Below are positions 23,729 through 32,007 of a DNA stretch of 54,682 bases, in pieces. The notes under the pieces are model-generated. The model made no database searches, was not told where the DNA came from, and saw only the letters and a program-made list of their open reading frames with translations. The first letter of the stretch is position 1. Every line of letters begins with the position of its first letter. The DNA is from Saccharopolyspora indica. Lineage in GTDB: Bacteria > Actinomycetota > Actinomycetes > Mycobacteriales > Pseudonocardiaceae. The position numbers were made by a program, and so were the translations under genes. Where the stretch lies: assembly GCF_027853965.1 (NCBI RefSeq), contig NZ_JAQGLB010000033.1, positions 1 to 54,682 on the forward strand, given 5' to 3'.

Positions 23729-24286
23729 TTGTTCACCGACCACACCGCCGAAACCGCGCCGGAAGGTTCCCGCCGGGCCGTGACCGCGACCGCCGAACGG
23801 CTCGGCCACCTGCCCGCGGCCGTGGCGCGGCTCGCCGAATCACCGCACCTGCTCAACGGATTCCTCAAGCTCAGCGCGATGTTCGAGGACACGACCCTGG
23901 ACCCGCTCGCCCGCGAGGTCGTCATCATGGCGATCGCGACCCGCAACGAGTGCCACGTCTGCGTCGCGATGCACTCCGCGAAGCTCGCCGCGCTGAACGC
24001 GGATCCCGAACTCGTCGAGGCACTGCGCGACCAGCGGCCGCTGGCGGATCGGCGGCTCGAAGCGATCCGCGTGTTCGCGCTGCGGCTCGTGGAGCGCGCC
24101 GGGGCGGTGGAAACCGAGGAGCTGCGAGCATTCCTGGCGCACGGCTACACCAGGCAGAACGCGCTGGAAGTGGTCCTCGGCATCGGCGCCTACACCACGT
24201 CCACCCTGGCCAACCGGCTCGTGGACGCGCCGCTGGACGAGCAGCTCGAACCGTTCGCCTGGCTCAGCGCGTCAGCAGCGAAGTGA
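23729..24286 (+). CDS. AhpD/CMD-family alkylhydroperoxidase-like protein
   Basis: A 185-aa CMD-fold protein with an intact AhpD-type redox motif Glu74-Cys75-H-V-Cys78-x3-His82. This distinguishes it from the CMD-like gene at 5655-6692. Such proteins reduce hydroperoxides with a thiol partner or act on lactones. Translation starts at TTG 23729 with AGGGGAG upstream. It is likely controlled by the divergent MarR. The 3' end overlaps the convergent GntR gene by 23 bp. Confidence 0.85.
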   Translation: MFTDHTAETAPEGSRRAVTATAERLGHLPAAVARLAESPHLLNGFLKLSAMFEDTTLDPLAREVVIMAIATRNECHVCVAMHSAKLAALNADPELVEALRDQRPLADRRLEAIRVFALRLVERAGAVETEELRAFLAHGYTRQNALEVVLGIGAYTTSTLANRLVDAPLDEQLEPFAWLSASAAK

Positions 24287-24995
24287 CCTTCACAGCGGTG
24301 CTGTTGATCCAGACGTCCGAGTACTCCACGGCCTGCCCGTCGCGGGTGTAGGTCACCTGCTCCAGGTAGAGCACCGGCGTCCCGGTGGCGATCTCCAAGG
24401 CCTCCGCGACGTCCTCGCGGGCCGGCTCGGCGCTGAACGTGCGGCGACCCTCGGCCACCGGGAGCCGGTAGGACTTCTCCAGCACGTCGAACAGCGAATT
24501 CCGCTCGAAATCGACGCCTTCGATCCCGGGGCACAGGTCCGCCCGAACCCAGTTCACCAGGTACGCCAGCGGTCCCTGCGGCCCGCGGAACACCCGCACC
24601 AGCCGCAGCCCCGGCGTCCCCGGCGGCGCCCCGAGGAGCGCCTGAACAGTCATCTGCAGCCCTTCCAGCCGAGCGCTGACGACCTGGACTTCCAGCGCGT
24701 ACCCCTGCGCGCGGAAGCCCTCGGACAGCGAGTGCAGCCGCTGCGCGATCTGCGGCTCGAGCACGCCTGCGGTGACGAACGTGCCCCGCCCGCGGGTCTG
24801 CACCAGCAGCCCTTCCTCGATGAGCACGGCCAGCGCCTTGCGCAGCGTCCCGCGGCTGACGCCCAGCTGCTCGGCCAGCGCAGGCTCGGGCGGGAGCTTG
24901 TAGTGCGCGGGCCAGCGGCCGTTGACGATGTTCTCCCGGAAGGACGCCGCGATCTGCGCGTGCAGCGGTTCCGGAGCATCCCGCGAGATCCTCAC
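24264..24995 (-). CDS. GntR family regulator with UTRA domain (HutC type)
   Basis: A 243-aa regulator. The N-terminal GntR winged helix spans about 5-72, with KLPPEPALAEQLGVSRGTLRKAL and EEGLLVQTRGRGTFV; the UTRA ligand-binding domain spans about 95-238. GTG 24995 is used, since the upstream frame runs into a terminator. It follows the DeoC-PfkB genes on the same strand, separated by a strong hairpin. It is the best candidate to bind the TGTACA-N4-TGTACA operator at 26655-26670 and sense a nucleoside or sugar phosphate; that assignment is inferred from position. Confidence 0.88.
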   Translation of the reverse strand: MRISRDAPEPLHAQIAASFRENIVNGRWPAHYKLPPEPALAEQLGVSRGTLRKALAVLIEEGLLVQTRGRGTFVTAGVLEPQIAQRLHSLSEGFRAQGYALEVQVVSARLEGLQMTVQALLGAPPGTPGLRLVRVFRGPQGPLAYLVNWVRADLCPGIEGVDFERNSLFDVLEKSYRLPVAEGRRTFSAEPAREDVAEALEIATGTPVLYLEQVTYTRDGQAVEYSDVWINSTAVKVTSLLTR

Positions 24996-25013
24996 CCGGC
25001 CCCCTTCGGTCGT

Positions 25014-25043
25014 GGGGTCGTGAGCGCACGCGCTCACGACCCC
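25014..25043 (-). terminator. hairpin between DeoC and GntR genes
   Basis: A perfect 13-bp stem, GGGGTCGTGAGCG/CGCTCACGACCCC, with a 4-nt loop lies 9 nt downstream of the DeoC stop (minus strand). It would terminate or attenuate transcription into the GntR gene. Confidence 0.75.
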
Positions 25044-25051
25044 CGCTGCGG

Positions 25052-25750
25052 TCAGTACGACGAAGCCGCCGCGCCGCCGGTCACGATCGCGATGCCCGCG
25101 CTCGTTCCCAGCAGCGACGCCCCCGCGTCGAGCAGCGACACGGCCTGCTCGGCGGTCTTGATCCCACCAGACGCCTTCACCTGCACGCCCGGGCGGGCGC
25201 GTTCGACGAGGTAGGCGATGCTGTCGGCGTTGGCGACCTCGACCGCGCCGCTGCTGGCGTTCTTCAGGTACGCCGCACCGGCGTCCATCGCCAGCTGCAC
25301 CGCGCGCTCCCGCTCCGCCTCGTCGAACTTCGGCAGTTCCAGCATGACCTTCACGGGAATCCCAGCGGCCTCCACCACGGCGGCGATGTCGTCGCGGAAC
25401 TCCTGCTCCATGCCGCTGCGCAGCCAGCCCACCTGCACGCCCATGTCGAGCTGGTCGGCACCGGCCTCGGCGATCGCCCGCGCCTCGGCGGCCTTGCCCG
25501 CCGTGGTCATCGAGCCGACGGTGGGGAAGTCCAGCGCGCTGGCGACCTGAACCCCGCTGCCGCGCAGCCGCTCGGCCACCAGCGGAACCCAGGAGGCCGG
25601 GATCATCGCGGCGTTGAAGCCGAACTGCACGGCCTCCTCGCAGTGCCGGACCAGGTCCTCGCGGGTGAGGCCGATCTCGATGGCGGTGTGCTGGATGAAC
25701 GGGGCCAGCGATGCCGGTTCGGCGGCCGAGTAAGCGGACACGTCGATCAC
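25052..25750 (-). CDS. deoC: deoxyribose-phosphate aldolase
   Basis: A 232-aa TIM-barrel class I aldolase. DeoC splits 2-deoxyribose-5-phosphate into glyceraldehyde-3-phosphate and acetaldehyde. The three key residues are visible: Asp102 in QLDMGV, the Schiff-base lysine Lys163 in YLKNASSG (usual form VKTSTG) and Lys192 in VKASGGIKT. The changed context of the Schiff-base lysine marks it as a divergent member. GTG 25750 overlaps the PfkB stop by 4 bp (GTGA), so the two genes are coupled. It probably disposes of the sugar from deoxynucleosides. Confidence 0.9.
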   Translation of the reverse strand: MIDVSAYSAAEPASLAPFIQHTAIEIGLTREDLVRHCEEAVQFGFNAAMIPASWVPLVAERLRGSGVQVASALDFPTVGSMTTAGKAAEARAIAEAGADQLDMGVQVGWLRSGMEQEFRDDIAAVVEAAGIPVKVMLELPKFDEAERERAVQLAMDAGAAYLKNASSGAVEVANADSIAYLVERARPGVQVKASGGIKTAEQAVSLLDAGASLLGTSAGIAIVTGGAAASSY

Positions 25751-26640
25751 CTTTCTTCGAGGTCTTCGGAGTGGGGGAGGCCGGGAACCACCTCGTGGTG
25801 GGCCACGGCGAAGGCACCGGCCGCCGCCGCGTAGCGGGCCGCGCGGCGCAGGTCCCAGCCGCGGCACCAGGCGACGGCGAACGCGGCGTTGAACGCATCG
25901 CCGGCGCCCGTGGTGTCCACGACCCGGGTGGCGAGCACCGGCGGGATGTGCGCGCGTTCGACGCCGTCGTCGACGTGCGCGCCGTCGGTGCCGCAGGTCA
26001 GCACGATCTTCGCGGCGAACCGCTGGCGCAGCGCGTCCAGCAGGGCGTCGGGGTCGGTGGTGTCCAGCCCGGTCAGCACCTGCGCCTCGGTGAGGTTCGG
26101 GGTGAGGACGTCGACCAGCGCCGCCACGTCCTGCGGCAGATCGCGGGCGGGAGCCGGGTTGAACAGGGTCGGCGTGCCGTGCTCGGCGGCGGTGCGCAGC
26201 GCGGCGGCGACGGTGTCGGCGGGGATCTCGTTGCAGACCATCAGCAGATCGGCGGCGGCGATGACCTCGGCGAACCCGGCGACGTGCGCCGGGGACAGCA
26301 GGTCGAGCGCGCCGGGCGCGACGATGATCCGGTTCTCCCCGTCCTGCTCGACGAGGATCACCCCGGTCATGGTCGGAGCGTCCGCAGTGGCCACCGAGCT
26401 GGCGTCGACGCCTTCGCGCTGCCACAGCTCCCGGCCCTGCGCGCCGAGCACGTCATCGCCGACCGCGGTCAGGAACGAGACGTCGGCACCGAGCCGAGCC
26501 GCGCCGATGGCCTGGTTGGAGCCCTTGCCGCCCGGCCCGAGCGAGAAGGTGGCGTCGCCCAGCGTCTCGCCGCGGCCCGGAATCCGCTCCGCCCGCATCG
26601 TCATGCCCGTGCCGTAGCTGCCCACAACAGCGATCCGCAT
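25747..26640 (-). CDS. ribokinase-like PfkB sugar kinase
   Basis: A 297-aa PfkB kinase. The N-terminal motif GPGGKGSNQAIGAARLGA and the C-terminal ATP/catalytic motif DTTGAGDAFNAAFA, with the catalytic Asp, are intact, and NPAPA is in the middle. It is most like ribokinases (ATP + ribose to ribose-5-phosphate). The ATG at 26640 has GGGAGGTGCC upstream; the earlier frame from 26709 crosses the operator. First gene of the PfkB-DeoC operon, divergent from the nucleoside hydrolase, which would supply free ribose. Confidence 0.9.
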   Translation of the reverse strand: MRIAVVGSYGTGMTMRAERIPGRGETLGDATFSLGPGGKGSNQAIGAARLGADVSFLTAVGDDVLGAQGRELWQREGVDASSVATADAPTMTGVILVEQDGENRIIVAPGALDLLSPAHVAGFAEVIAAADLLMVCNEIPADTVAAALRTAAEHGTPTLFNPAPARDLPQDVAALVDVLTPNLTEAQVLTGLDTTDPDALLDALRQRFAAKIVLTCGTDGAHVDDGVERAHIPPVLATRVVDTTGAGDAFNAAFAVAWCRGWDLRRAARYAAAAGAFAVAHHEVVPGLPHSEDLEER

Positions 26641-26654
26641 GGCACCTCCCTGGA

Positions 26655-26670
26655 TGTACAACAGTGTACA
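26655..26670. promoter_or_regulatory. TGTACA-ACAG-TGTACA operator
   Basis: Two TGTACA hexamers, each self-palindromic, separated by 4 bp, lie 14 bp upstream of the PfkB start in the divergent PfkB/nucleoside-hydrolase promoter. A probable GntR/HutC-type operator for the regulator at 24264-24995. Confidence 0.65.
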
Positions 26671-26800
26671 TATGTGTCCTGCACGACAGCGCCAACTGCC
26701 GAGCTGCATGCTCCGATTGACGCATTATCTGGGTCGACTTACAGTACGTGCGGTTCCACCGAGTGGACAAATCAGTGAACATATTCGTGCAGGAGATGCG

Positions 26801-27766
26801 ATGCCCGAAACCATCCCGCTGGTGCTCGACACCGACACGGCACAGGACGACTGCATCGCCCTGCTCGCGGGCCTGCTCGACCCGCGAGCCGACCTGCGCG
26901 CCGTGACGATGGTGGCGGGCAACGTCGACTTCGACCACCAGGTCCGCAACGCCCACCTGACCTGCAACGTGGCGGGCCGCCTCGGCGAGGTGCCGATCCA
27001 CCTGGGCTGCCGCCGCCCGATGGTGCGCGCGTGGGAGAGCGCGGAGAACGTGCACGGCGACGGCGCGGGCGGCCTGACGATGGACCTGACCGGCTGCGAA
27101 CCGGAGCCCGAGCACGCGGTGGACGCGCTGATCCGGCTGGCCGCGGAGAACCCCGGCGAGCTGTCGATCGTCGCCATCGGCCCGCTGACCAACATCGCGA
27201 CCGCGGTGGTCAAGGCCCCGGACTTCGCCGGCAACGTCAAGACCCTCTACGTGATGGGCGGTTCCAACAACGCCCGCGGCAACATCACCGCGGCGGCGGA
27301 GTTCAACTTCTACGTGGACCCGGAAGCGGCCAAGACGGTCTTCGCGGCGGGCTTCGAGATCGTGGTGGTCCCGTGGGCCCCGCTGACCCTCGACCAGGCG
27401 GTGTTCGACCAGCCGAAGCTCGACGAGATCGCGGCCCTGGGCACCCCGCTCGGCGACTTCTTCACCAAGGTCTGCGCGGCGACCCTGGAGTTCGACCGCA
27501 GCGTCGGCATCGACGGCACCACCCACCCGGACTCCCTGACCGCGGCGGTCCTCCTGCGCCCGGAGCTGATCACCCGCAGCGCCCGCTACCACGTGGACGT
27601 GGAAACGGCGGGCGAGCTGACCCGCGGCTACGCGGCGATGTCCTGGGGAGTGCACGGCCTGGAGCCGAACGCGACGGTGATCGAGGAGATCGACGCCCCG
27701 GCGTTCTACGCCTACATCAAGAACCTCCTGGCCACCCGCACCGCCCTCTCCCGGGAGATGGCGTGA
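26801..27766 (+). CDS. inosine-uridine nucleoside hydrolase family protein
   Basis: A 321-aa nucleoside N-ribohydrolase, which splits ribonucleosides into base and ribose with a bound Ca2+. The metal-binding N-terminal motif reads LDTDTAQDDCIAL (Asp10, Asp12, Asp16, Asp17), where DTDPGxDD is usual. IGPLTNIATA and MGGSNNARGNITAAAEFNFYVDPEAA supply further substrate and metal ligands. AGGAGATGCG precedes the ATG at 26801. The stop overlaps the GTG of the MFS gene by 4 bp. Substrate range cannot be read from sequence. Confidence 0.92.
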   Translation: MPETIPLVLDTDTAQDDCIALLAGLLDPRADLRAVTMVAGNVDFDHQVRNAHLTCNVAGRLGEVPIHLGCRRPMVRAWESAENVHGDGAGGLTMDLTGCEPEPEHAVDALIRLAAENPGELSIVAIGPLTNIATAVVKAPDFAGNVKTLYVMGGSNNARGNITAAAEFNFYVDPEAAKTVFAAGFEIVVVPWAPLTLDQAVFDQPKLDEIAALGTPLGDFFTKVCAATLEFDRSVGIDGTTHPDSLTAAVLLRPELITRSARYHVDVETAGELTRGYAAMSWGVHGLEPNATVIEEIDAPAFYAYIKNLLATRTALSREMA

Positions 27767-29154
27767 CCCTGACCGCCCCGCGGGTCCGCCCGCCGCTGGT
27801 GCTGACGGCCCTGCTGGTCGCGGTGGCCAGCTTCCAGATGAACGCGACGATGCTGTCGCCGGCCATCGACGACATGGCCAAGTCCCTGAGCACGGACGTG
27901 GGCACCATCGGCCTGAGCGCCACGGTGTTCCTGTTCGTGGCGGGCCTGGCGGGCGTGGTCCTGCCGCGCTACAGCGACATCATCGGCCGCCGCCGAGTCC
28001 TGTTCGGCTCGATCGCGGTGATGGCCACCGGCAGCCTGATCGCGACGGTGGCCCCGAACGTCGAGATCCTGATGATCGGCCGAGCCCTCCAAGGCGCCTG
28101 CGGTGCCACGATCTCCCTCGGCATCCTGACGCTCCGAGACATCCTCCCGACGAAGCAGTTCGGCCGCTACCTGGGCATCCTCACGGCGGTGAACAGCGGA
28201 GTGGCCGGCGTGGACACGCTGCTGGGCGGGGTCATCACGGACACGATCGGCTTCCGAGGGATCTTCGGCCTCACCTTCGCCCTGGAGGTGATCGCGGTAG
28301 CGATGATCGCAGCCTGGGTCCCGGACTCGGCCCGCACGGGCGCCCGCATGGACTGGCGAGGAGCGGCGGTGATCTGCCTGGCACTGCTGGGCATCAACGC
28401 CTGGCTGACCCTCGGCCCGACGATGGGCTGGCTCGCAACCTGGCCCCTGGTCTGCCTGCTGGTGGGCCTGCTCCTGCTCCCCCTGTTCTGGCTGGTAGAG
28501 CGAAACCAAGCAGACCCGTTGCTCCCGCTCCGAGCCCTGCGAAGCAGGGGAGTCTGGGGCCTCCTCCTGACGACGTTCTGCACAATGGCCTCGATCTTCG
28601 CGGTCCTGACCTTCGTCTACCCAACCCTCGCCCAAAACGCCACAGCAGGCTTCGCCTACGACGGCACCACGACAGCGCTGATGTTCCTGATGCCCTACGC
28701 CCTGGCGGGCTGGATCCTCGCCCCGCTGGCCGGGTCGCTGGCCCCGCGCATCGGCTACCGAAACATGCTCCGAATCGGCCTGGTGGGCAACCTGCTGCTG
28801 ATCGCAGGCACGATCTTCGCGGTCAACTCCCCCTGGCTCCTGTTCGCGCTGGTAGCCCTGATGGGAGTCTCCTACGCAGCCTGCGCAGCAACAGCGTTGA
28901 ACGGCATGGGAGTCATCTACGCCCCGAAGGAATCCCCAGGAATCCTCCCAGGCCTAAACGCCACAATGTTCAACCTCGGAGCCTCGGTAGGCATCGGAGT
29001 CCTCTCCGGCCTGGCAGCCAAAGGCACCCCCGACGGCGCGACCGACCCCGCGGGCTTCACCACCGCGTTGGTGGTGGCAACGGCCATCTCAGCAGCGGCT
29101 CTCCTGGCCTCCTTCGTTCTGCCTGGGAAGGCAAGTTCGGCCGAAAAGGTCTGA
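27763..29154 (+). CDS. MFS transporter, probable nucleoside or base carrier
   Basis: A 463-aa inner-membrane MFS protein with about 14 hydrophobic segments. The motif A-like sequence is PRYSDIIGRRRVLFG. GTG 27763 overlaps the stop of the nucleoside hydrolase gene (GTGA), so uptake or export of a nucleoside or of the released base is likely. Sequence alone does not separate importer from DHA2-type exporter. From about 28080 onward many codons end in A (GGA, GCA, CCA, CGA), unlike the first 300 bp; this may reflect local mosaicism. Confidence 0.85.
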   Translation: MTLTAPRVRPPLVLTALLVAVASFQMNATMLSPAIDDMAKSLSTDVGTIGLSATVFLFVAGLAGVVLPRYSDIIGRRRVLFGSIAVMATGSLIATVAPNVEILMIGRALQGACGATISLGILTLRDILPTKQFGRYLGILTAVNSGVAGVDTLLGGVITDTIGFRGIFGLTFALEVIAVAMIAAWVPDSARTGARMDWRGAAVICLALLGINAWLTLGPTMGWLATWPLVCLLVGLLLLPLFWLVERNQADPLLPLRALRSRGVWGLLLTTFCTMASIFAVLTFVYPTLAQNATAGFAYDGTTTALMFLMPYALAGWILAPLAGSLAPRIGYRNMLRIGLVGNLLLIAGTIFAVNSPWLLFALVALMGVSYAACAATALNGMGVIYAPKESPGILPGLNATMFNLGASVGIGVLSGLAAKGTPDGATDPAGFTTALVVATAISAAALLASFVLPGKASSAEKV

Positions 29155-29363
29155 TCGGATACGCCAGTCCGTGTTGCCGTATCTGGTGGTGTGCGTCGCA
29201 GTTATGACTTGGCGGATGCCTGTTTCCGCAGTTCTGCTGAACGCTCGACTGCGACGAGGCCAGCTCGGTTCAACACGTTTCGCAGAGCTCTAGTTCCGGC
29301 TGCTGAAGAGGCGGTGCGTGTTTTCCTGGGCGGCACGTCAGTGTGATCTTTATCCTCGTTCGT
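29155..29363. other. AT-richer intergenic stretch
   Basis: A 209-bp gap at the left edge of a compositionally different island. A 71-codon minus-strand frame (29202-29417) covers part of it but overlaps the next gene and has no recognisable product. I see no clear promoter or terminator. Confidence 0.4.
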
Positions 29364-31004
29364 GTGACAGTTGAGGACATCACTGCTGACCAGGTGAGAC
29401 GTGCCGTCTCGGAGCACGACGAGCTCGGTCTATCGGAGTTCTGCCGTCGGTACAACTTTGACCTGGGCCGCGATTACGTCCTCACGGAGGACGGTCGGGA
29501 GTACGGCGCGAAGGTCATCCTCGCGGCTGCGCACGGGCTGTTGCCAGGGCGGGAGCCACTGCTCCGGCACCAAGTGGGTGATGACGAGACCGTCACGGTG
29601 CTCCGGCGTGAGGGGTTCGAGGTGAAGGAACTCGGACCGCCGAATTGGACGCGAGAGGAGCTGATCCTCGCCTGCTCGTTGCTGTTCAAGAACGGCAGGA
29701 AGGCCCTGCGCGCAACAGACCAGAAGGCGATTGAGCTCTCGGCGTTGCTCCAGAGGCTGCCCTTCCACGCGCTGGAGGAGCGCGGGCGCAAGTTCCGATC
29801 ACCCAGCAGCGTGCAGCGGAAGCTGAACGACCTGATGACTTCGTTGCCGAGCTACAAGAAGGCCAAGACGAGGGCTGGAAAGCTGGACAGGGTCGTGCTG
29901 CAGGAATTCCTCGACAACGAGGAGGCGATGCACGTCGAGGCAGCTGAGATTGCTGAACGTGCTCTGCCCGAGGAGTCTGTCGAGATCGCAGAGCCTGCTG
30001 TGCCCGGGAAACCCGTTGAACCTGAGGCAGCCGCTGTGCCTGAAGCACCTGCTAGCCCTGAGACGCCGGCTGAGCCCAAGGCATGGGCGATGTTCTCGGC
30101 AGAACAGCGCAAATACGGCGGGAACACGGGCTATGCCGACGTCCTCGGCGTCCAGTACGTCTACGACAGCAAGGTTCCCAACCACCGCCGCGTCAAAGTC
30201 GGTGACTTGGTGGTGATCCGGGACAATGCAGAGGTGCACGGGGTTGGCCGCATCCATCGGATCGAGAAACAGGACGGCGTGACGAAGCCGCAGCTCGTCT
30301 GCCCGGACTGTGAGTTGGGGAAGTTCGATGAGCGGTCGAAGCAACGTCCGAAGTACCGCTGTCGCACGTGCGGAAGGGAGTTCGACGAACCGAAGGAGCG
30401 GTTCGTCGAGGTCACCCAGTTCGCCGCTTTCTACGGTGGCTTCTGGCGGTCGCTCGACGGGGCGATCGAGACGGACGAGCTCAAAGCTGCGTTCCTGGAC
30501 AGAGCTGATCAGAATGCGATCCGGGTAGTCGACGCGGGCAAGTTGGAAGCGATGCTGTCTGACCTGTCCATCCACCTTCCGCCCGCACTGCCTGAGAACG
30601 AATTTCCTCGGCGCCCTGCCCCACGCGGTGGGCGCCGTGCAGCGACGACCAAGGTCCGCAACGGGCAGGGCCCGTTCCGTACAGAGCTCTTGAAAAGGTA
30701 TGGAGCTTCCTGCGCGGTGACTGGTCCGTGCCCTGTTGAAGTCTTGCAGGCTGCGCACATCAAGAAGTTCGCCGAGCACGAAACGCACGATCTGGACGAA
30801 GGCGTTCTGCTGCGTGCGGATGTGCACCTGCTGCACGACAACGGCCTGCTGGCGGTCGACCCTGAGACATGGCGGGTGGTGCTCGCTCCGTCGTTGAAGG
30901 ACTTTCCGGTCTACGCGGACCTGGCCGATGCCGAGTTCGTAACGGGCCCAAGCCCAGAAGCGGTTCGCGAGCATTTCGAGGCCGTGACAGCAGGCTGGTC
31001 CTGA
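29364..31004 (+). CDS. ScoMcrA-like type IV restriction endonuclease (HNH)
   Basis: A 546-aa modular protein. Residues about 1-90 match the N-terminal head domain of ScoMcrA-type enzymes. Residues about 93-190 (NWTREELILACSLLF..., FRSPSSVQRKLNDL) resemble the sulfur-binding domain that reads phosphorothioate DNA. A Pro/Glu-rich linker follows, then a PUA/SRA-like reader (about 245-390; YGGNTGYADVLG, YDSKVPNHRRVKVGDLVVIRD) with an inserted zinc ribbon (Cys313, 316, 333, 336). The C-terminus is an HNH nuclease (AAHIKKF, LLRADVHLLHDNGLL). It probably cleaves DNA carrying modified cytosine or phosphorothioate. The start is uncertain: GTG 29364 is chosen, GTG 29343 is possible, and neither has a clear Shine-Dalgarno. 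Codon use differs from neighbours, suggesting transfer. Confidence 0.82.
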   Translation: MTVEDITADQVRRAVSEHDELGLSEFCRRYNFDLGRDYVLTEDGREYGAKVILAAAHGLLPGREPLLRHQVGDDETVTVLRREGFEVKELGPPNWTREELILACSLLFKNGRKALRATDQKAIELSALLQRLPFHALEERGRKFRSPSSVQRKLNDLMTSLPSYKKAKTRAGKLDRVVLQEFLDNEEAMHVEAAEIAERALPEESVEIAEPAVPGKPVEPEAAAVPEAPASPETPAEPKAWAMFSAEQRKYGGNTGYADVLGVQYVYDSKVPNHRRVKVGDLVVIRDNAEVHGVGRIHRIEKQDGVTKPQLVCPDCELGKFDERSKQRPKYRCRTCGREFDEPKERFVEVTQFAAFYGGFWRSLDGAIETDELKAAFLDRADQNAIRVVDAGKLEAMLSDLSIHLPPALPENEFPRRPAPRGGRRAATTKVRNGQGPFRTELLKRYGASCAVTGPCPVEVLQAAHIKKFAEHETHDLDEGVLLRADVHLLHDNGLLAVDPETWRVVLAPSLKDFPVYADLADAEFVTGPSPEAVREHFEAVTAGWS

Positions 31005-31162
31005 CCTGCCTAAAGCAGAAGCGCCGCGGCGACAGATGTCGCGGTGGGGGACCTTGAGGTGGTCGGTGGCCGGTCGCGGGGAGGGGTTCGCGCCCGGTCA
31101 CCTGAGTGGGCCGGTGCGGCGGTGGCCGGGGGATGTCGTGCCGCACCGGCCCGGCTCGGGGG

Positions 31163-31495
31163 CTACCGGCGGAGGTGGTGGCGGCCGGTGGGTTGGTCGT
31201 CGAGGTCGATGTCGGGAAATTGCAGATCAGGTTCGGGTTGCGCTGCGAGCTCTGGGGTTATGGGTGGTTGTTCGCGGCGTCGCGCATGGGCACCGGTGTC
31301 GGTGGTTGTGGTGCGGTGATGTTCGGCTTCGATGTCGGCGATGAGGTGCCCGACGGTGTATTCGCCTTCGCCTCCTCTTGCGTGCTGACCTGTCGCGAAT
31401 TTGAGGCCGCCGAAGGGGATCTGGATCTGGGTGGCGAGCAGGGCGAGGATGAGGAGGCTGAACAGGGCGAAGGTGCTGAGCTGGATCCAGTACAT
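31163..31495 (-). CDS. small single-pass membrane protein, unknown
   Basis: A 110-aa protein with one N-terminal hydrophobic helix (about 2-24, LSTFALFSLLILALLATQI) followed by a polar, His/Glu/Pro-rich tail. I do not recognise the family. GGAAGGAAACCCACC precedes the ATG at 31495, which supports it as a gene. A palindrome pair lies just upstream. With the nearby GntR regulator it recalls remnants of actinomycete integrative elements, but no integrase, Rep or Tra gene is present. Confidence 0.5.
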   Translation of the reverse strand: MYWIQLSTFALFSLLILALLATQIQIPFGGLKFATGQHARGGEGEYTVGHLIADIEAEHHRTTTTDTGAHARRREQPPITPELAAQPEPDLQFPDIDLDDQPTGRHHLRR

Positions 31496-31523
31496 GGCGG
31501 TGGGTTTCCTTCCGTGGGTGGTT

Positions 31524-31593
31524 GTGGCGCGATTTCGCGCGAAAACAGGGTTCGGTAGGCGTGCGGCGTGGCGATTTCGCGCGAAATCGCCAC
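31524..31593. repeat. paired palindromes, ATTTCG-CG-CGAAAT type
   Basis: A perfect 26-bp palindrome (31568-31593; GTGGCGATTTCGC and complement) and an imperfect copy around 31524-31546 (GTGGCGCGATTTCGCGCGAAAA). Read on the minus strand the order is perfect, imperfect, Shine-Dalgarno, start codon (31495), as at 15904-15972 upstream of HyuA. Confidence 0.9.
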
Positions 31594-31908
31594 CAGGCCC
31601 CGCGACGTCACGGGCCCTTGTCAGCGAGGTGGCGCCAGCACTTCATGCACGAGCGTTCACGTACCCAGTCCACTTCGGACCGATCATGCAGCTCGGCGGA
31701 GTGGGGGGCCTGAGATTTGTGCCTGGCTTCAGGCGGCTTGAGGCAGGGCCAGCTGCGGTTTTGTGGCTCCCGGGGGAGTTTTCGAGGTTGGGGTGCTCAC
31801 AGCTGCACCCGTTTTCGGCGTTTTGTCAGCGCTCGGCGCTCTCGACGTTTCCGTTGCTGTTCCGACCAGCTCTGTAGCATCGTCCGCATGTGTTGTTCTA
31901 GTCGTGTT

Positions 31909-31925
31909 AGTCGTCTCATACGACT
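31909..31925. promoter_or_regulatory. inverted repeat AGTCGT-CTCAT-ACGACT
   Basis: It lies 83 bp upstream of the GntR start codon and is flanked by a further partial direct copy (TAGTCGTG). A candidate autoregulatory operator for the GntR protein at 32008. Confidence 0.55.
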
Positions 31926-32007
31926 GAAACATAGCGGCGGCTGCGAGGCTCGGGCAAGGTGGGACACTCGTTCGTGAGGTCTCAGACGTCTAGTGCGAGG
32001 TGTTCCG

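Larger units (their letters stand above)
31496..32007. other. long non-coding gap holding palindromes and an operator
   Basis: About 510 bp between the small membrane protein and the GntR gene. It contains the palindrome pair (31524-31593) and an inverted repeat (31909-31925). Open frames across 31.6-31.9 kb have no recognisable product or ribosome binding site. Base composition is less GC-rich than average. Confidence 0.5.
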
